Shown here: positions 7,148-15,128 of the stretch, one piece after another
Numbering within the stretch: the stretch's first letter is position 1
Layout of the letters: each line of letters opens with the position of its first letter
Virus record (IMG/VR): IMGVR_UViG_3300046007_008880
Location: 1-24,173 of that record
Length of the DNA: 24,173 bases
Direction: 5' to 3' (one strand)
Source of the DNA: a virus
Translations under genes and position numbers: made by a program
Notes under the pieces: generated by a model
Databases searched by the model: none
Seen by the model: only the letters and a program-made list of their open reading frames with translations
What the model was told of the DNA's origin: nothing

Positions 7148-8272
7148 TTAGGTGAGCCTCAGATCGAACGGAGCCGAGTTGAAGTCGATTAGTGGCTGAA
7201 CGTCGTACGCCTTTACAAGAACTGGTTTGGGTGCTTTACGCGATCGCGGTGTGCCGTCCTCGTTCAGTGGAATTGGAAGTGAACACGGTCTCTGTGTTGG
7301 CTTTGGTCCCTCGCCGCCGATCAAAACCATGCCGCGGACTTTTTCCAAATTGGTGCCTTCGGCGATATCGATGTTGTCCGGCCACCCCTTGATTGCTGTT
7401 CCGATTCCGGTTTCTGAATCCACAAGTTGTAGCGCGAGCGCGCCTGCCTCGACATTGGCATCCTCTGCCGCGGCTTTTGATACAAATCGCTTGTTGATGA
7501 TGTTTAAGCCTTCAACGATTTGTTCGTGTCGCCATCCTGTCCAACTTAGTATAGTATTGCCACTTTCAAAGGTGTATTCAGATTCGTTCTTCTTGTACAT
7601 AAACTCATACGAAGCCTTCCAGCCCCTGTACAGAACGGTTCCGTGCTGCTCAAGTGCGGGCTGCATCGACAACCCTCGGAACATTAGTGTGGCGCCGGCG
7701 CATACAAGCGACCCTATGATGACCGGCTCACTGTTTACGTACCCTGCGTATTCACAGAGCCTCGTCGGGTCGTTGAGCACAAACTGTTCGACAGTGATCG
7801 TGCTCACCGGAACCAGTTTTGTCACGCCTTCGTACCTGTCGCCGACCGGGTTTACGGGTGGGCCGTAAGAGTCAGGTTCATCTGGGTCTATAAGATTTTT
7901 CCACCGGTATGCCGGCGCCTCCATGAGCGTCGTCGAGATCGACCAGTTCGCCGGCCGGATGTCCGGCGAGAACTGCCCGGGGTCTTGGCCGGCGTCTCCA
8001 CCACCCGGCGTCGTCCGGTAATTGAACGTCGCGACGATCACCATCCGGCTGTCGCCGTCGTACTGAGCGGAGTACGACGAGCAATAGAGGCCGGATTCGG
8101 ACGGGTGCTGTTGGCCGATCTGCACGCCGCATGACGCGGCGACGTTCACGTACTCGCCAACGTTGGACTTGATGATCCTGAAGACTCTCGTCGTCGAGGA
8201 TGCGACCTGCCCCTCTTCCGACGAGAAGTCGTACTGGACGCCGGCGTAGACTTCTTTCACCATCTTCGGCAT
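7148..8272 (-). CDS. Conserved phage tail protein, 374 residues, unnamed family
   Basis: The product begins MPKMVKEVYAGVQYDFSSEE. The middle contains GTVLYRGWKASYEFMYKKNE and WTGWRHEQIVEGLNII, and the end contains CSLPIPLNEDGTPRSRKAP followed by PLIDFNSAPFDL. The last part, a proline-rich turn before a DF-SAPFDL end, and the YEF...W....V..GLN section resemble a conserved but unnamed protein of phage tail-tip regions. Its place directly after the tape measure and one small protein is where distal tail (Dit) or hub (Tal) proteins normally lie, so such a role is inferred from position, not homology. It starts 3 bases after the previous stop. Codon use drifts toward lower GC in its C-terminal half. 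Confidence 0.75.
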   Translation of the reverse strand: MPKMVKEVYAGVQYDFSSEEGQVASSTTRVFRIIKSNVGEYVNVAASCGVQIGQQHPSESGLYCSSYSAQYDGDSRMVIVATFNYRTTPGGGDAGQDPGQFSPDIRPANWSISTTLMEAPAYRWKNLIDPDEPDSYGPPVNPVGDRYEGVTKLVPVSTITVEQFVLNDPTRLCEYAGYVNSEPVIIGSLVCAGATLMFRGLSMQPALEQHGTVLYRGWKASYEFMYKKNESEYTFESGNTILSWTGWRHEQIVEGLNIINKRFVSKAAAEDANVEAGALALQLVDSETGIGTAIKGWPDNIDIAEGTNLEKVRGMVLIGGEGPKPTQRPCSLPIPLNEDGTPRSRKAPKPVLVKAYDVQPLIDFNSAPFDLRLT

Positions 8273-8275
8273 GGA

Positions 8276-8644
8276 TCAGCCCTCTGTGATGTCGACGCGG
8301 AGGCGGGCGCCGGAGACGCCAATCGCCTTGTATTCGGTGCCGCTCGAGAGCCTCGTGATCGCCGGCTCACCGCCCCGGAGCGTCGCGAAGCCGACGAACG
8401 AGCCGCCGGCCTCGATGCCGATCTGCACGGTCGACGCAGACGACGTGGCGAGGTTCCGCAGGAACGCCACGCCGACCGTCGACAGGTTCGCCGTCGAGAT
8501 GACGGTCGAAGTCGTCGTGAGGTCATAGACGACGCTCTTGTAGCCCGCCTTCGACATCGAGGCCGTGATCTGGCTGATCTGAATCTGGTTCGACAGGTTG
8601 TCCTTGTCGACCTTGAGCGTCATGGAGTAGGTGATGTCTGCCAT
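8276..8644 (-). CDS. Small virion or distal tail protein
   Basis: A 122-residue protein: MADITYSMTLKVDKDNLSNQ, then VGVAFLRNLATSSASTVQIG, FVGFATLRGGEPAITRLSSG and GARLRVDITEG. The order NL----VQIG, F-GF--L--GE, RL suggests a small beta sandwich of a kind common in phage virions, where a residue value line is followed by a max-out loop (GEPAITRL). The ATG has an AAGGA about 9 bases upstream, and lies 11 bases after the tape-measure stop. Position directly after the tape measure suggests a tail-tip component. It has a weak general likeness to the two small beta proteins at 16219-17169. Precise role unknown. Confidence 0.7.
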   Translation of the reverse strand: MADITYSMTLKVDKDNLSNQIQISQITASMSKAGYKSVVYDLTTTSTVISTANLSTVGVAFLRNLATSSASTVQIGIEAGGSFVGFATLRGGEPAITRLSSGTEYKAIGVSGARLRVDITEG

Positions 8645-8655
8645 CGGTGGATTCC

Positions 8656-11600
8656 TTACTGGGCTACCTGCGGTCCTTCCTCTGCCAACTCAACAAGTCG
8701 CTGGAGTTCTCTGGTCTGCTTCTGAAGTTCAAGCAGATTCACGTCTCTCGCCGGGTCTTCGCCGCGGAGAAGCCTGTTGAGTTCCTGCTGGCCTTGAAGC
8801 GTTGATGCGTCCGATGCTTGCAGGGCGGCCCGCGACGGGCCTTGCAGGAGGGCGTTGGCGACTTCGTCGGAGAAGCCGACAAGGAGTGGAGCGACCTGCT
8901 CGGCGGACTGCCGAAACGCACGCTGTCTCGCTTCACCGACTGCCGCTTGATCAATCAGGCCCGTTGTCTCCTCCGCCGTTCGCGCGGCTGCCAGCCGAAT
9001 GCCCTCAAAGTCTCTCGCCAACTGCTCTGCGGCACGCTGTCCCGGGCTTTGTAGGAACTGCTGCCCGGCGGCCTCGAGCAACGGGCGCTGTCGCTCGAGG
9101 ATGTCTTGGCGAACGGCTTCCCTCGCTTGCCGCTCAACATCAGCGGCAATGGCAGCAATCTCTCTGTCGATCTCGGCGAGCCTCGCCCTTCTCTGCGCCT
9201 GCTGATCGGCCGTGAGCGAACCGCTGGCTAACTCTTCGGTTATTGTCTGCCTCTCAACCAGTTCGCGTGGAAGCGCTAACGCTAGTGCCTCCTCGACTCT
9301 GGCTCTTTGATTTTGCAGAGCATCTTGGGCTGTTTGAGCCGATCGTCTTTGGCGTTCCAAGTCCTCCTCTGCCCGCCTGACATCTCGACGAGACAGCGGA
9401 GTGCTAAATGCGACGTCTCGCTCAATGGCGTTGTCAAGTTGCTGTTGGGCCTGTTGCAGCCGAGAGTTGACGCCGTCTTCGGCTTGATTCAGGGCGTCCG
9501 AGAACGAGCGAAGCGCAGACGTGACCCCCTCGACGGCTGCAATCTGTTGGTTTATGGCCTCGAGTTCGTTTGCGGCCGCTTTCCTTGCGTCATCGCCGGA
9601 GGCTGAGTCGATCTCTCGCAAGACTTGGCTTCGTCTCGCATCAAGTTCTCTGAGTTCCCTCGCAATCTGCCCCTCTGGAAGTCGAGCCACTGCAAGGTTC
9701 TGCCGCGCACGTTCGAGTCTTGAGGAGAACAGCGACTGCGGGTCGACGATTCGCCGTCGATCCAGTTCTAACGCCAAGTTGTTGGCGAGTTCGCGGTTGG
9801 CGTTTCCGGCGTCCACGCTGGCTTGTGCCGCGCGAACCCTAGCGTCGCGTCTCGCAAGGTCTTCCGGCGTCTGCGCGCTTTCGGCGAAGTCCCGCTGCGC
9901 GTCTGCGATCTCCTGCTGGGCGGTGTTGATTTGATCGCCGAGGCTGTCAAGCACCTGTTGCAGGGCGATGGCAGAAGGAATGCCGTCCGCGATAGCCTGC
10001 GCGACTCTGTCTTGTGCAATGGATATTCCACTAGCCGCCTTGTTTGCGGCCTCAAGGAACGTGACGACGAAGCGGTCGGCCGCCACCCTAACAGGGCCTT
10101 CAATGCGGTCGATGATCGCCTCTAGTTCAGCGACGAGACGGTCGTCTCCTCGACGCTGGGCCGCCTGCTGCTCGTCTCGGAGTATTCTCGTTTGCTCGGC
10201 CGGATCGTTGACGCCTTGCAGCCTTGCGGCAACCGCTGCTTCAAGTTGTTGACCCCTTATTGTCGCTTCTCTCCTCGCCGCGACTTCGTCTCCTCCAGCG
10301 AAGGCTGCCGCCCTAACGGCTGCATCCACTGCTCGTCTTGTTGCAGCCTCAAACTCGCTGGCAACATCATTGCGAACCTGCTGCGGCGAAATCGGACGCC
10401 GACGGCGGACGCGCTCCTCCTCGGCGGCGAGTCGCGCTCTGGCGGCGGCCAACTGCCGCTGCGCTGCAACCGCGGCATCGCGGGTTGTTGCTGCGCCAAG
10501 AGCATTCTCGGCGACTCGGACATCTGCCCTAGCCCGCAACACGCCCTCGTCCAGCGAAAACGCCCTCTGGTTTCGGAGTTCACGCTGCTTCTTGGCGATC
10601 TCTTCAAGTTCTCGGCGAAACGCCCTAACCTCGCCACCGGGTCTTGAGAAGACTGACCTAGCGATGGAATCGCCTAGCGACGCGAACGCCTGAGACAGTT
10701 CCTCAACGAGAGATTTTTGCCGTGCGAGGGCGTCGTTCAGTGCCTTCGTCTGAATCTCAGCCGTTCGTCCAGCGTTCGCCCATTTGACCAAAAAGGAAAT
10801 CGCCTGCGCCCCGACAGATGCGCTGATTCCAGCAATGAGCCCGTAGGTGCCACCGATGACGAAACCAAACTGCGAAATATTGTTTCCGACAGCCCTGATG
10901 CGCTGGTCTAAGTCACCCGTCACCGAGAAAAAGTCATCTACGGCGAATGCAGCCTGCTGGATCGCGAGTCCGGCATTTCCAAAAGCGCCACGAGCGACGT
11001 CTCCAGATCTGTTAAGGTTCTCGTTGAGTCTCCGAGCGCTGATTCCAGAAACGGCAGCCGCCGCCTGAATGGCCTCTTGCTCGACCTGATTAATTTCTGC
11101 CGCCAACTGACGAAACCCTCCGGGTATGCTTGCGGCCCGCTGGAGTGTGGCGGCATACCTGTCCGCGGCGGCCTCGGCTTGTGCTGTGTCGCCTGTACCC
11201 CTCAGAAGTTCCTGCCTCAATGCAGTGAGCCGTGCCTCCGCCCGGCGGAAGTCTCCAGCGTCGGCCAAGTCACGGAACGAACCGCCGAACGCATTGAAGG
11301 CCCGTTCTGTCCGGCCGACCTCCTGCCGCAACTGCACGACACGTTGTGTTGCTTGCTCCAGTTCCTCCGGCGAGGCGTCGGTGGCGGCGAGGCGGAGGAG
11401 TTCGTCCTCGGCGTCGCGGATCGCCGGGATGAACCTCGTCCTCACGCCGGCTGGCAACTGATCGATCTGGTTCTTAACCTGAACCGTCGCGGCCTCGAGC
11501 CGTGCGAACTCGGCTGCCGACGAGGCGATGTCTGGGCCGAGGCGGTCGGAGATGCCTTGGAGTTGGGCTGTGCGTTCGGCTGTAGGGTCTGGTGGCGTGA

Positions 11601-12945
11601 TGACTGGTGGGAGAAACGTAGAGGCCGCCTCAACGCGGCGCCGGCGGTCGGCGAGCGCTTCCTCAGCGGCCGCCCGCTGTTCTCGCTCCGCTGCGATGTC
11701 TCTGATTCGCTGTTGGATCGTGCGGCCAGTTGGGTCTCTGTCAGACCTGAGCGGAGTAGACGCACCGATGTTTGCTGCGATCTCGCGTTCTCTGTTCTGC
11801 GAGTCGATGCCTGCCTCGATCTCCTCGCGAACCCGCCGAGCCGTCTCCCTCGCCTGCTCGAGCCGGCGGACGGCGTCGTCTGCGTCCACGCCGAGTCTCG
11901 GCCTCTGCTGCACCTCCAACTGGTACTGGGCGACTAGGTCTTCCGCTTGGTTGAGTTGAGCGAGAAGCCCAGAGAATCGCGACGGGTCGGCCGCCTCCGA
12001 TGCCGCCTGTCGCAGTGCTGCGGACGAACGCAACTCTCTCGCGACGCCCGGGTTCGTGAAGATCAGTTCGTTGCCACGAGGGCCGGCGGAGGTGAGCGCC
12101 TGCAACTCCGCTACCAGTCGCGTCTGCCGCTCCAGTTGCGAGTTGACTTCTCCGAGCCGCTGCACCTGACCATCCAGAGCGCCCTGCGCCCGTGCGATCG
12201 CGGCGTAGTCCTCGCTTCTTGTGTTGCGGATGTTCTCCAGAATCGCGAGCAGCCTCGCGGCCTCTTCCGCCTCGCGCTGCTGGAGCGCGACGATTCTGGC
12301 GATCTCGTTGCCGCGACTGTTTCTCGCGCTCGCCGGCAGAGAGCCGGCCTGACCCTGAATCGCGGCGGCACGCTGAAGTTCGGATTGCAGGCCAGCCTGC
12401 TGGAACCGCAACTCCTGACCGCTCGCGAGGCCGGAGACGGAGGCGCCGGCCTCGGAGAGACGGCGGATCGAAATCACCGTCTCGTCGACGACTCGCTTGT
12501 ACCGCTCGTAGTCTTGGGCGTTCTTGATCGCGCCGCGCGTGATGTTGTTCTGGGCCGTCGTTGCCGCGTTTTGAGCGCGCACCAACGAGCCGACGAACTC
12601 GTTCTGGATCGTCGCCGACAGGCCAGAGAACGCCTTGGCGCTTGACCCGAGCGGCCTTGCGATGTCCTCGGCGGCGCCGACGAGAGCGCGAATCCTCGCC
12701 TCCGCGCCGCCAGTGTCGATGTTCAGGCGGTCTCGCGACCTCGCCTGAATCGCGCGCTCCAGTCGCTGGATCGGCGTGAAAATCTGGTCGAACGACCGGG
12801 CTGCTGCCGAGTTGGCCGAAGAGAGCGTCGAACTGATCCGCTTGGCGAAACGCTCGACGTCCTTGGCGCTGTTGTCCAGCCCACGGCTGAACTGCGCCAT
12901 GTTGATCGTGCCGACAGCGGCGATCTTGCCGATGTAGTTCGCCAT
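8656..12945 (-). CDS. Tail tape measure protein
   Basis: A 1429-residue protein, the longest in the window, beginning MANYIGKIAAVGTINMAQFS. It is mostly helical and coiled-coil, with long Ala/Arg/Glu/Gln-rich heptad stretches from about residue 40 to 690 and 770 to 1429. One hydrophobic Gly/Ala-rich segment (FGFVIGGTYGLIAGISASVG, near residues 690-720) resembles the membrane-inserting segment of other tape measures. Family knowledge: the protein sets tail length inside the tube and is ejected ahead of DNA. At about 0.15 nm per residue, the length implies a tail near 200 nm, an estimate only. It follows the chaperone gene by one base with an AAGGA about 8 bases before the ATG, the classic position. 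No peptidase or lysozyme domain was recognised. Confidence 0.93.
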   Translation of the reverse strand: MANYIGKIAAVGTINMAQFSRGLDNSAKDVERFAKRISSTLSSANSAAARSFDQIFTPIQRLERAIQARSRDRLNIDTGGAEARIRALVGAAEDIARPLGSSAKAFSGLSATIQNEFVGSLVRAQNAATTAQNNITRGAIKNAQDYERYKRVVDETVISIRRLSEAGASVSGLASGQELRFQQAGLQSELQRAAAIQGQAGSLPASARNSRGNEIARIVALQQREAEEAARLLAILENIRNTRSEDYAAIARAQGALDGQVQRLGEVNSQLERQTRLVAELQALTSAGPRGNELIFTNPGVARELRSSAALRQAASEAADPSRFSGLLAQLNQAEDLVAQYQLEVQQRPRLGVDADDAVRRLEQARETARRVREEIEAGIDSQNREREIAANIGASTPLRSDRDPTGRTIQQRIRDIAAEREQRAAAEEALADRRRRVEAASTFLPPVITPPDPTAERTAQLQGISDRLGPDIASSAAEFARLEAATVQVKNQIDQLPAGVRTRFIPAIRDAEDELLRLAATDASPEELEQATQRVVQLRQEVGRTERAFNAFGGSFRDLADAGDFRRAEARLTALRQELLRGTGDTAQAEAAADRYAATLQRAASIPGGFRQLAAEINQVEQEAIQAAAAVSGISARRLNENLNRSGDVARGAFGNAGLAIQQAAFAVDDFFSVTGDLDQRIRAVGNNISQFGFVIGGTYGLIAGISASVGAQAISFLVKWANAGRTAEIQTKALNDALARQKSLVEELSQAFASLGDSIARSVFSRPGGEVRAFRRELEEIAKKQRELRNQRAFSLDEGVLRARADVRVAENALGAATTRDAAVAAQRQLAAARARLAAEEERVRRRRPISPQQVRNDVASEFEAATRRAVDAAVRAAAFAGGDEVAARREATIRGQQLEAAVAARLQGVNDPAEQTRILRDEQQAAQRRGDDRLVAELEAIIDRIEGPVRVAADRFVVTFLEAANKAASGISIAQDRVAQAIADGIPSAIALQQVLDSLGDQINTAQQEIADAQRDFAESAQTPEDLARRDARVRAAQASVDAGNANRELANNLALELDRRRIVDPQSLFSSRLERARQNLAVARLPEGQIARELRELDARRSQVLREIDSASGDDARKAAANELEAINQQIAAVEGVTSALRSFSDALNQAEDGVNSRLQQAQQQLDNAIERDVAFSTPLSRRDVRRAEEDLERQRRSAQTAQDALQNQRARVEEALALALPRELVERQTITEELASGSLTADQQAQRRARLAEIDREIAAIAADVERQAREAVRQDILERQRPLLEAAGQQFLQSPGQRAAEQLARDFEGIRLAAARTAEETTGLIDQAAVGEARQRAFRQSAEQVAPLLVGFSDEVANALLQGPSRAALQASDASTLQGQQELNRLLRGEDPARDVNLLELQKQTRELQRLVELAEEGPQVAQ

Positions 12946-12946
12946 C

Positions 12947-13590
12947 TCACGATCCTTGCGGCGGGCCGAACAACTTGGACAACTCCGCGATCATCTGCTC
13001 GTTGGACTGCGGCTTCTTCCGTGACGCCGGGATGAACACGTCCTCGTCGGGGATGCGCTTATAGTTCCCGCTCGCGGCCATGATCGTCCGGCAGATGCGT
13101 GCCGTCTGAAGCCACGGATTCGGGAGCGGGTATATCTGGTCAAACGCAGCCCACTCGGAGAGTTCCTCGCTGTCGACGGTGTTCAAGAGTTCCTTGACGC
13201 TGCGGCCGAGCGCCAGAGCCAGCCTCAGGTAGAAGAGGCGTTCTGGGCGCTCGGCGAATCGTTTCCCAGCGCCTCCACGGCGGCCGGCGTGAAGGCGTTG
13301 AACTCCCACGCGACGTCGAACAGGCGGTTGATCACCGCGCTCGACTTCTTGTTGAGAGCCTCCACCTCGTCGTTCGTGAAGAGGCGGTCGCCGTCGGAGT
13401 TGCAGATCGTCAGCACGAGGAACCTCGTGCGGAACGACTCCATCTTCTTGTCGGCGAACGCCTGCTCGAACACGTCGCGATCGGCGCCGCTGATGACGCG
13501 GACACAGACGCTGCCCCCCCACTCGGCGACCTCGACCTCCTTGGTCTTGATGTCCTTCGCTTCGAGGATCGCCTTCTTCGACAGGATCAC
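12947..13590 (-). CDS. Tail assembly chaperone, long form gpGT made by -1 frameshift
   Basis: The second chaperone frame runs from the slippery site to the TGA at 12949-12947. Joining 13590-13261 with 13261-12947 gives a 214-residue product against 121 for the short form. After the shift it reads GKRFAERPERLFYLRLALAL and ends NEQMIAELSKLFGPPQGS. The only in-frame ATG codons are far inside the helical part, so independent initiation is unlikely; upstream of the slippery site this frame is a shadow of gpG. Family knowledge: in phage lambda the T extension binds the tail tube protein while G binds the tape measure. Here the T part ends one base before the tape-measure ATG, as expected. Lambda gpGT is 279 residues, so this one is shorter. 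Confidence 0.88.
13205..13267 (-). promoter_or_regulatory. Programmed -1 frameshift signal: GGGAAAC slippery site and stimulatory stem
   Basis: On the minus strand, 13267-13261 read GGGAAAC in the phase G GGA AAC, a canonical X XXY YYZ heptamer; lambda uses GGGAAAG at the same place. Five bases later a perfect 10-bp inverted repeat starts: GCCGAGCGCC (13255-13246) pairs with GGCGCTCGGC (13214-13205). Inside it is a second perfect 5-bp stem, GCCTC (13239-13235) with GAGGC (13226-13222), closing an 8-base loop. The TGA of the short form lies at the foot of that loop. Spacer length and stem strength match known stimulators. The pairing is read directly; its effect is inferred. Confidence 0.9.
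13225..13590 (-). CDS. Tail assembly chaperone, short form gpG
   Basis: A 121-residue protein starting at GTG 13590 with a strong AGGAGG (13602-13597) six bases upstream; the SD overlaps the TAG of the previous gene. The product begins MILSKKAILEAKDIKTKEVE and contains EWGGSVCVRVISGADRD, a phage TAC pattern, then helices with FRTRFLVLTICNSDGDRLF and SSAVINRLFDVAWEFN. It ends GNDSPSAQNASST. Family knowledge: gpG-type chaperones bind the tape measure and guide tube polymerisation; they are absent from the finished virion. The slippery site covers codons 108-110 (the last G of CTG, then GGA and AAC). Position between tube-like genes and tape measure is diagnostic. Confidence 0.92.
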   Translation of the reverse strand: MILSKKAILEAKDIKTKEVEVAEWGGSVCVRVISGADRDVFEQAFADKKMESFRTRFLVLTICNSDGDRLFTNDEVEALNKKSSAVINRLFDVAWEFNAFTPAAVEALGNDSPSAQNASST

Positions 13591-13596
13591 GGATAA

Positions 13597-13602
13597 CCTC
13601 CT
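13597..13602 (-). promoter_or_regulatory. Strong ribosome binding site of the chaperone gene
   Basis: AGGAGG six bases before the GTG at 13590. It shares bases with the stop codon of the preceding tube-like gene (TAGGAGG), so reinitiation and de novo initiation are both possible. It decides the GTG start over any later ATG. Confidence 0.85.
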
Positions 13603-13966
13603 ACACCGTGGAATCGGTCATACGAAACTTCAACTGGCCGCGAACCACGTCGGCCGTTTGTGCTGTGACACTCGCGCTCTCTAGGATCGCCCGCCGGCTG
13701 ACCGAGTAGGCCGAACTGGTGAACGCGAGGATGCCGTTGGTTCCGATCAGCGTCTGCGGATCGGTGCCGCCGGCGTAGAGGAAGTCCACCGTCACCGAGC
13801 CGCCAGTGATCGCTCCGGTCGCGACCTGCACCGTGTACCCCGTCGCGTCGCCGACGCCGGTCATGTCCACGATCTCGGCGACGGGCGTCTCGACCTGAAC
13901 GCTGGTCACCGTCGCGGCGATGCCGTTGAAGGTGAAGGTCGCGTTGTAGGGCACGCCGATCGGCAC
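13601..13966 (-). CDS. Tail-tube-like protein, third of three tandem paralogues
   Basis: A 121-residue protein beginning at GTG 13966, two bases after the previous TGA. It reads MPIGVPYNATFTFNGIAATV, with SVQVETPVAEIVDMTGVGDA, GSVTVDFLYAGGTDP and a final VVRGQLKFRMTDSTV. The order F-F-G-----TSVQV...VDF-----G.....(V)RG---FR matches the two upstream neighbours, although the N-terminus lacks the MAG-S-QG opening. It is all-beta in appearance. Position directly before the tail assembly chaperone is that of the major tail (tube) protein. At about 120 residues it is shorter than most siphophage tube proteins. Which of the three forms the tube cannot be decided from sequence alone. Confidence 0.75.
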   Translation of the reverse strand: MPIGVPYNATFTFNGIAATVTSVQVETPVAEIVDMTGVGDATGYTVQVATGAITGGSVTVDFLYAGGTDPQTLIGTNGILAFTSSAYSVSRRAILESASVTAQTADVVRGQLKFRMTDSTV

Positions 13967-13968
13967 GG

Positions 13969-14325
13969 TCAGACCTGCACGCGGAAGGAGGCGCTCCCTC
14001 GCACCAAGTCACCAGCACTCGCGGTGACCTGCACCGACACGCACGTCGCGACGGCGCCAGTGAACGAGAACGCTCCGGCGATTGAGATCGCCCCGGTCGC
14101 CCCGATGGCCGGCGGCGTGCCGGAGATGAACTCCAACTCGACGTTCGGCCGCTCGTCCGATGTGCGGTGCGTGATGTACGTCGGCTCGAAGTCGTCGCGG
14201 CCCATTCCCATGTGCGGGGCCGCGACTGTCGCACGCTCGGAGCCGCCGACGTATCGCACGCTCGTGGCTGCGAACGTGACGGCTGCGAACGTGAACGTCG
14301 TGCCTTGGGACGAGCGGCCCGCCAT
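13969..14325 (-). CDS. Tail-tube-like protein, second of three tandem paralogues
   Basis: A 118-residue protein: MAGRSSQGTTFTFAAVTFAA, HMGMGRDDFEPTYITHRTSD, VELEFISGTPPAIGATG and an end LVRGSASFRVQV. It shares with its upstream neighbour the MAG-S-QG-TF-F-----T-TSV start, the H-G-G segment near residue 38, the acidic or hydrophobic strand before the central Gly, and the final SGSATFRV-like strand. The ATG follows the previous stop by 3 bases with no SD, so it probably depends on translation of that gene. Family assignment as tube-like rests on synteny and the small beta fold; a minor tail or decoration role is possible. Confidence 0.72.
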   Translation of the reverse strand: MAGRSSQGTTFTFAAVTFAATSVRYVGGSERATVAAPHMGMGRDDFEPTYITHRTSDERPNVELEFISGTPPAIGATGAISIAGAFSFTGAVATCVSVQVTASAGDLVRGSASFRVQV

Positions 14326-14328
14326 CGC

Positions 14329-14664
14329 TTACGCGACGCGGAACGTCGCACTCCCAGAGACGAGGGCGCCGACCGACCCGCCGAGCGACGCAGACGCACA
14401 GGTCGCGTTGCCGCTGAAGTTGATCGGCCCCGTGATCGACAGGGAGCCCGACGCGCCGGCGGTGAGGATGTTCGTTGAGATGTAGTCGACGGTGACCTCG
14501 CGGTCGGTCGCGAAGCCGCCGACGAACTCTCGCCGCTGGTTCGGGCCGATGCCGAGGTGGCTGCCGTCGATGAGGTCTTGCGTGTCATTGACCTGCACGC
14601 TGGTGATCGTCAGCGTCGTGCCGCCGAACGAAAACGTGAGTCCCTGTGCGGAAATACCAGCCAT
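14329..14664 (-). CDS. Tail-tube-like protein, first of three tandem paralogues
   Basis: A 111-residue protein: MAGISAQGLTFSFGGTTLTI, SVQVNDTQDLIDGSHLGIGP, REVTVDYISTNILTAGASGS and a final LVSGSATFRVA. The alternating hydrophobic pattern indicates an all-beta fold. It has its own strong SD, AAGGAGG (14678-14672), seven bases before the ATG, the best in this cluster, so it is likely the most highly made of the three. It follows the tail terminator after a 39-base gap, one of few real gaps in the module. In siphophages the tube protein follows the terminator, which supports the call; the family itself I cannot name. Confidence 0.75.
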   Translation of the reverse strand: MAGISAQGLTFSFGGTTLTITSVQVNDTQDLIDGSHLGIGPNQRREFVGGFATDREVTVDYISTNILTAGASGSLSITGPINFSGNATCASASLGGSVGALVSGSATFRVA

Positions 14665-14671
14665 TGTCGCG

Positions 14672-14678
14672 CCTCCTT
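14672..14678 (-). promoter_or_regulatory. Strong ribosome binding site of the first tube-like gene
   Basis: AAGGAGG with a seven-base spacer before the ATG at 14664, in the 39-base gap after the tail terminator. Neighbouring genes in this stretch mostly lack such a site, so this marks the start of a strongly translated block. The rest of the gap shows no convincing promoter or terminator. Confidence 0.8.
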
Positions 14679-14703
14679 GCGCCTTGTTGTCTGTTTCAGT
14701 GAT

Positions 14704-15126
14704 CTAAGACTGCGACTCCTGCCACCTCGCCTGCCACAGTTGCCGGACCTCGTAGGCCGGAGGCATCTGCGAACCGACGGTGGTGGGGTCGAGGAAGTCG
14801 TCCGTCTCCGACACCAACCTCATATCTTCAATTGTAACCCCGGCAAGCGTGCCAGTTCGGCCGTCCAGCGCAAGCCGGACGTCGTCGGCGAGTTCCCTCG
14901 CGGCGTCGTGGGTGAGCGCCCATGAGGCGACTTGGATGCTGACCATCGGCAGGTAAAGCGGCCCCGAGAGCGTCGACTCGCGGGCCACATTTGCCCTCTT
15001 GTAGACAAGGAACGGGAAGTCGGTCTTCGGCACCGCCACGGCGTAGATTCGGAATCCGACCCGGCGGGCCACCGCCGGGTTGCCGGCGAGGACTTGGTAG
15101 ATGTGTTTTTCTGGCTGGAGGAGCAT
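14704..15126 (-). CDS. Tail terminator (HK97 gp11-like, DUF3168)
   Basis: A 140-residue protein: MLLQPEKHIYQVLAGNPAVA, VGFRIYAVAVPKTDFPFLVY, then LPMVSIQVASWALTHDAARE, LADDVRLALDG and RLVSETDDFLDP. The order of N-terminal helix, P--FP--VY strand, V-IQV-SW strand, a helix with A--LADDVR-AL, and a Trp/Gln-rich last strand (YEVRQLWQARW) is that of the DUF3168 family. Family knowledge: these proteins form a hexameric ring that caps the tail tube and joins it to the head. The ATG is two bases after the stop of the gp10-like gene, giving the standard gp10-gp11 order. Confidence 0.9.
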   Translation of the reverse strand: MLLQPEKHIYQVLAGNPAVARRVGFRIYAVAVPKTDFPFLVYKRANVARESTLSGPLYLPMVSIQVASWALTHDAARELADDVRLALDGRTGTLAGVTIEDMRLVSETDDFLDPTTVGSQMPPAYEVRQLWQARWQESQS

Positions 15127-15128
15127 GG

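Noticed and set aside
13268-13522. Independent start for the chaperone T frame upstream of the slippery site
   Set aside because: That part of the frame is an Arg-rich shadow of gpG. The protein-like text begins exactly after GGGAAAC.
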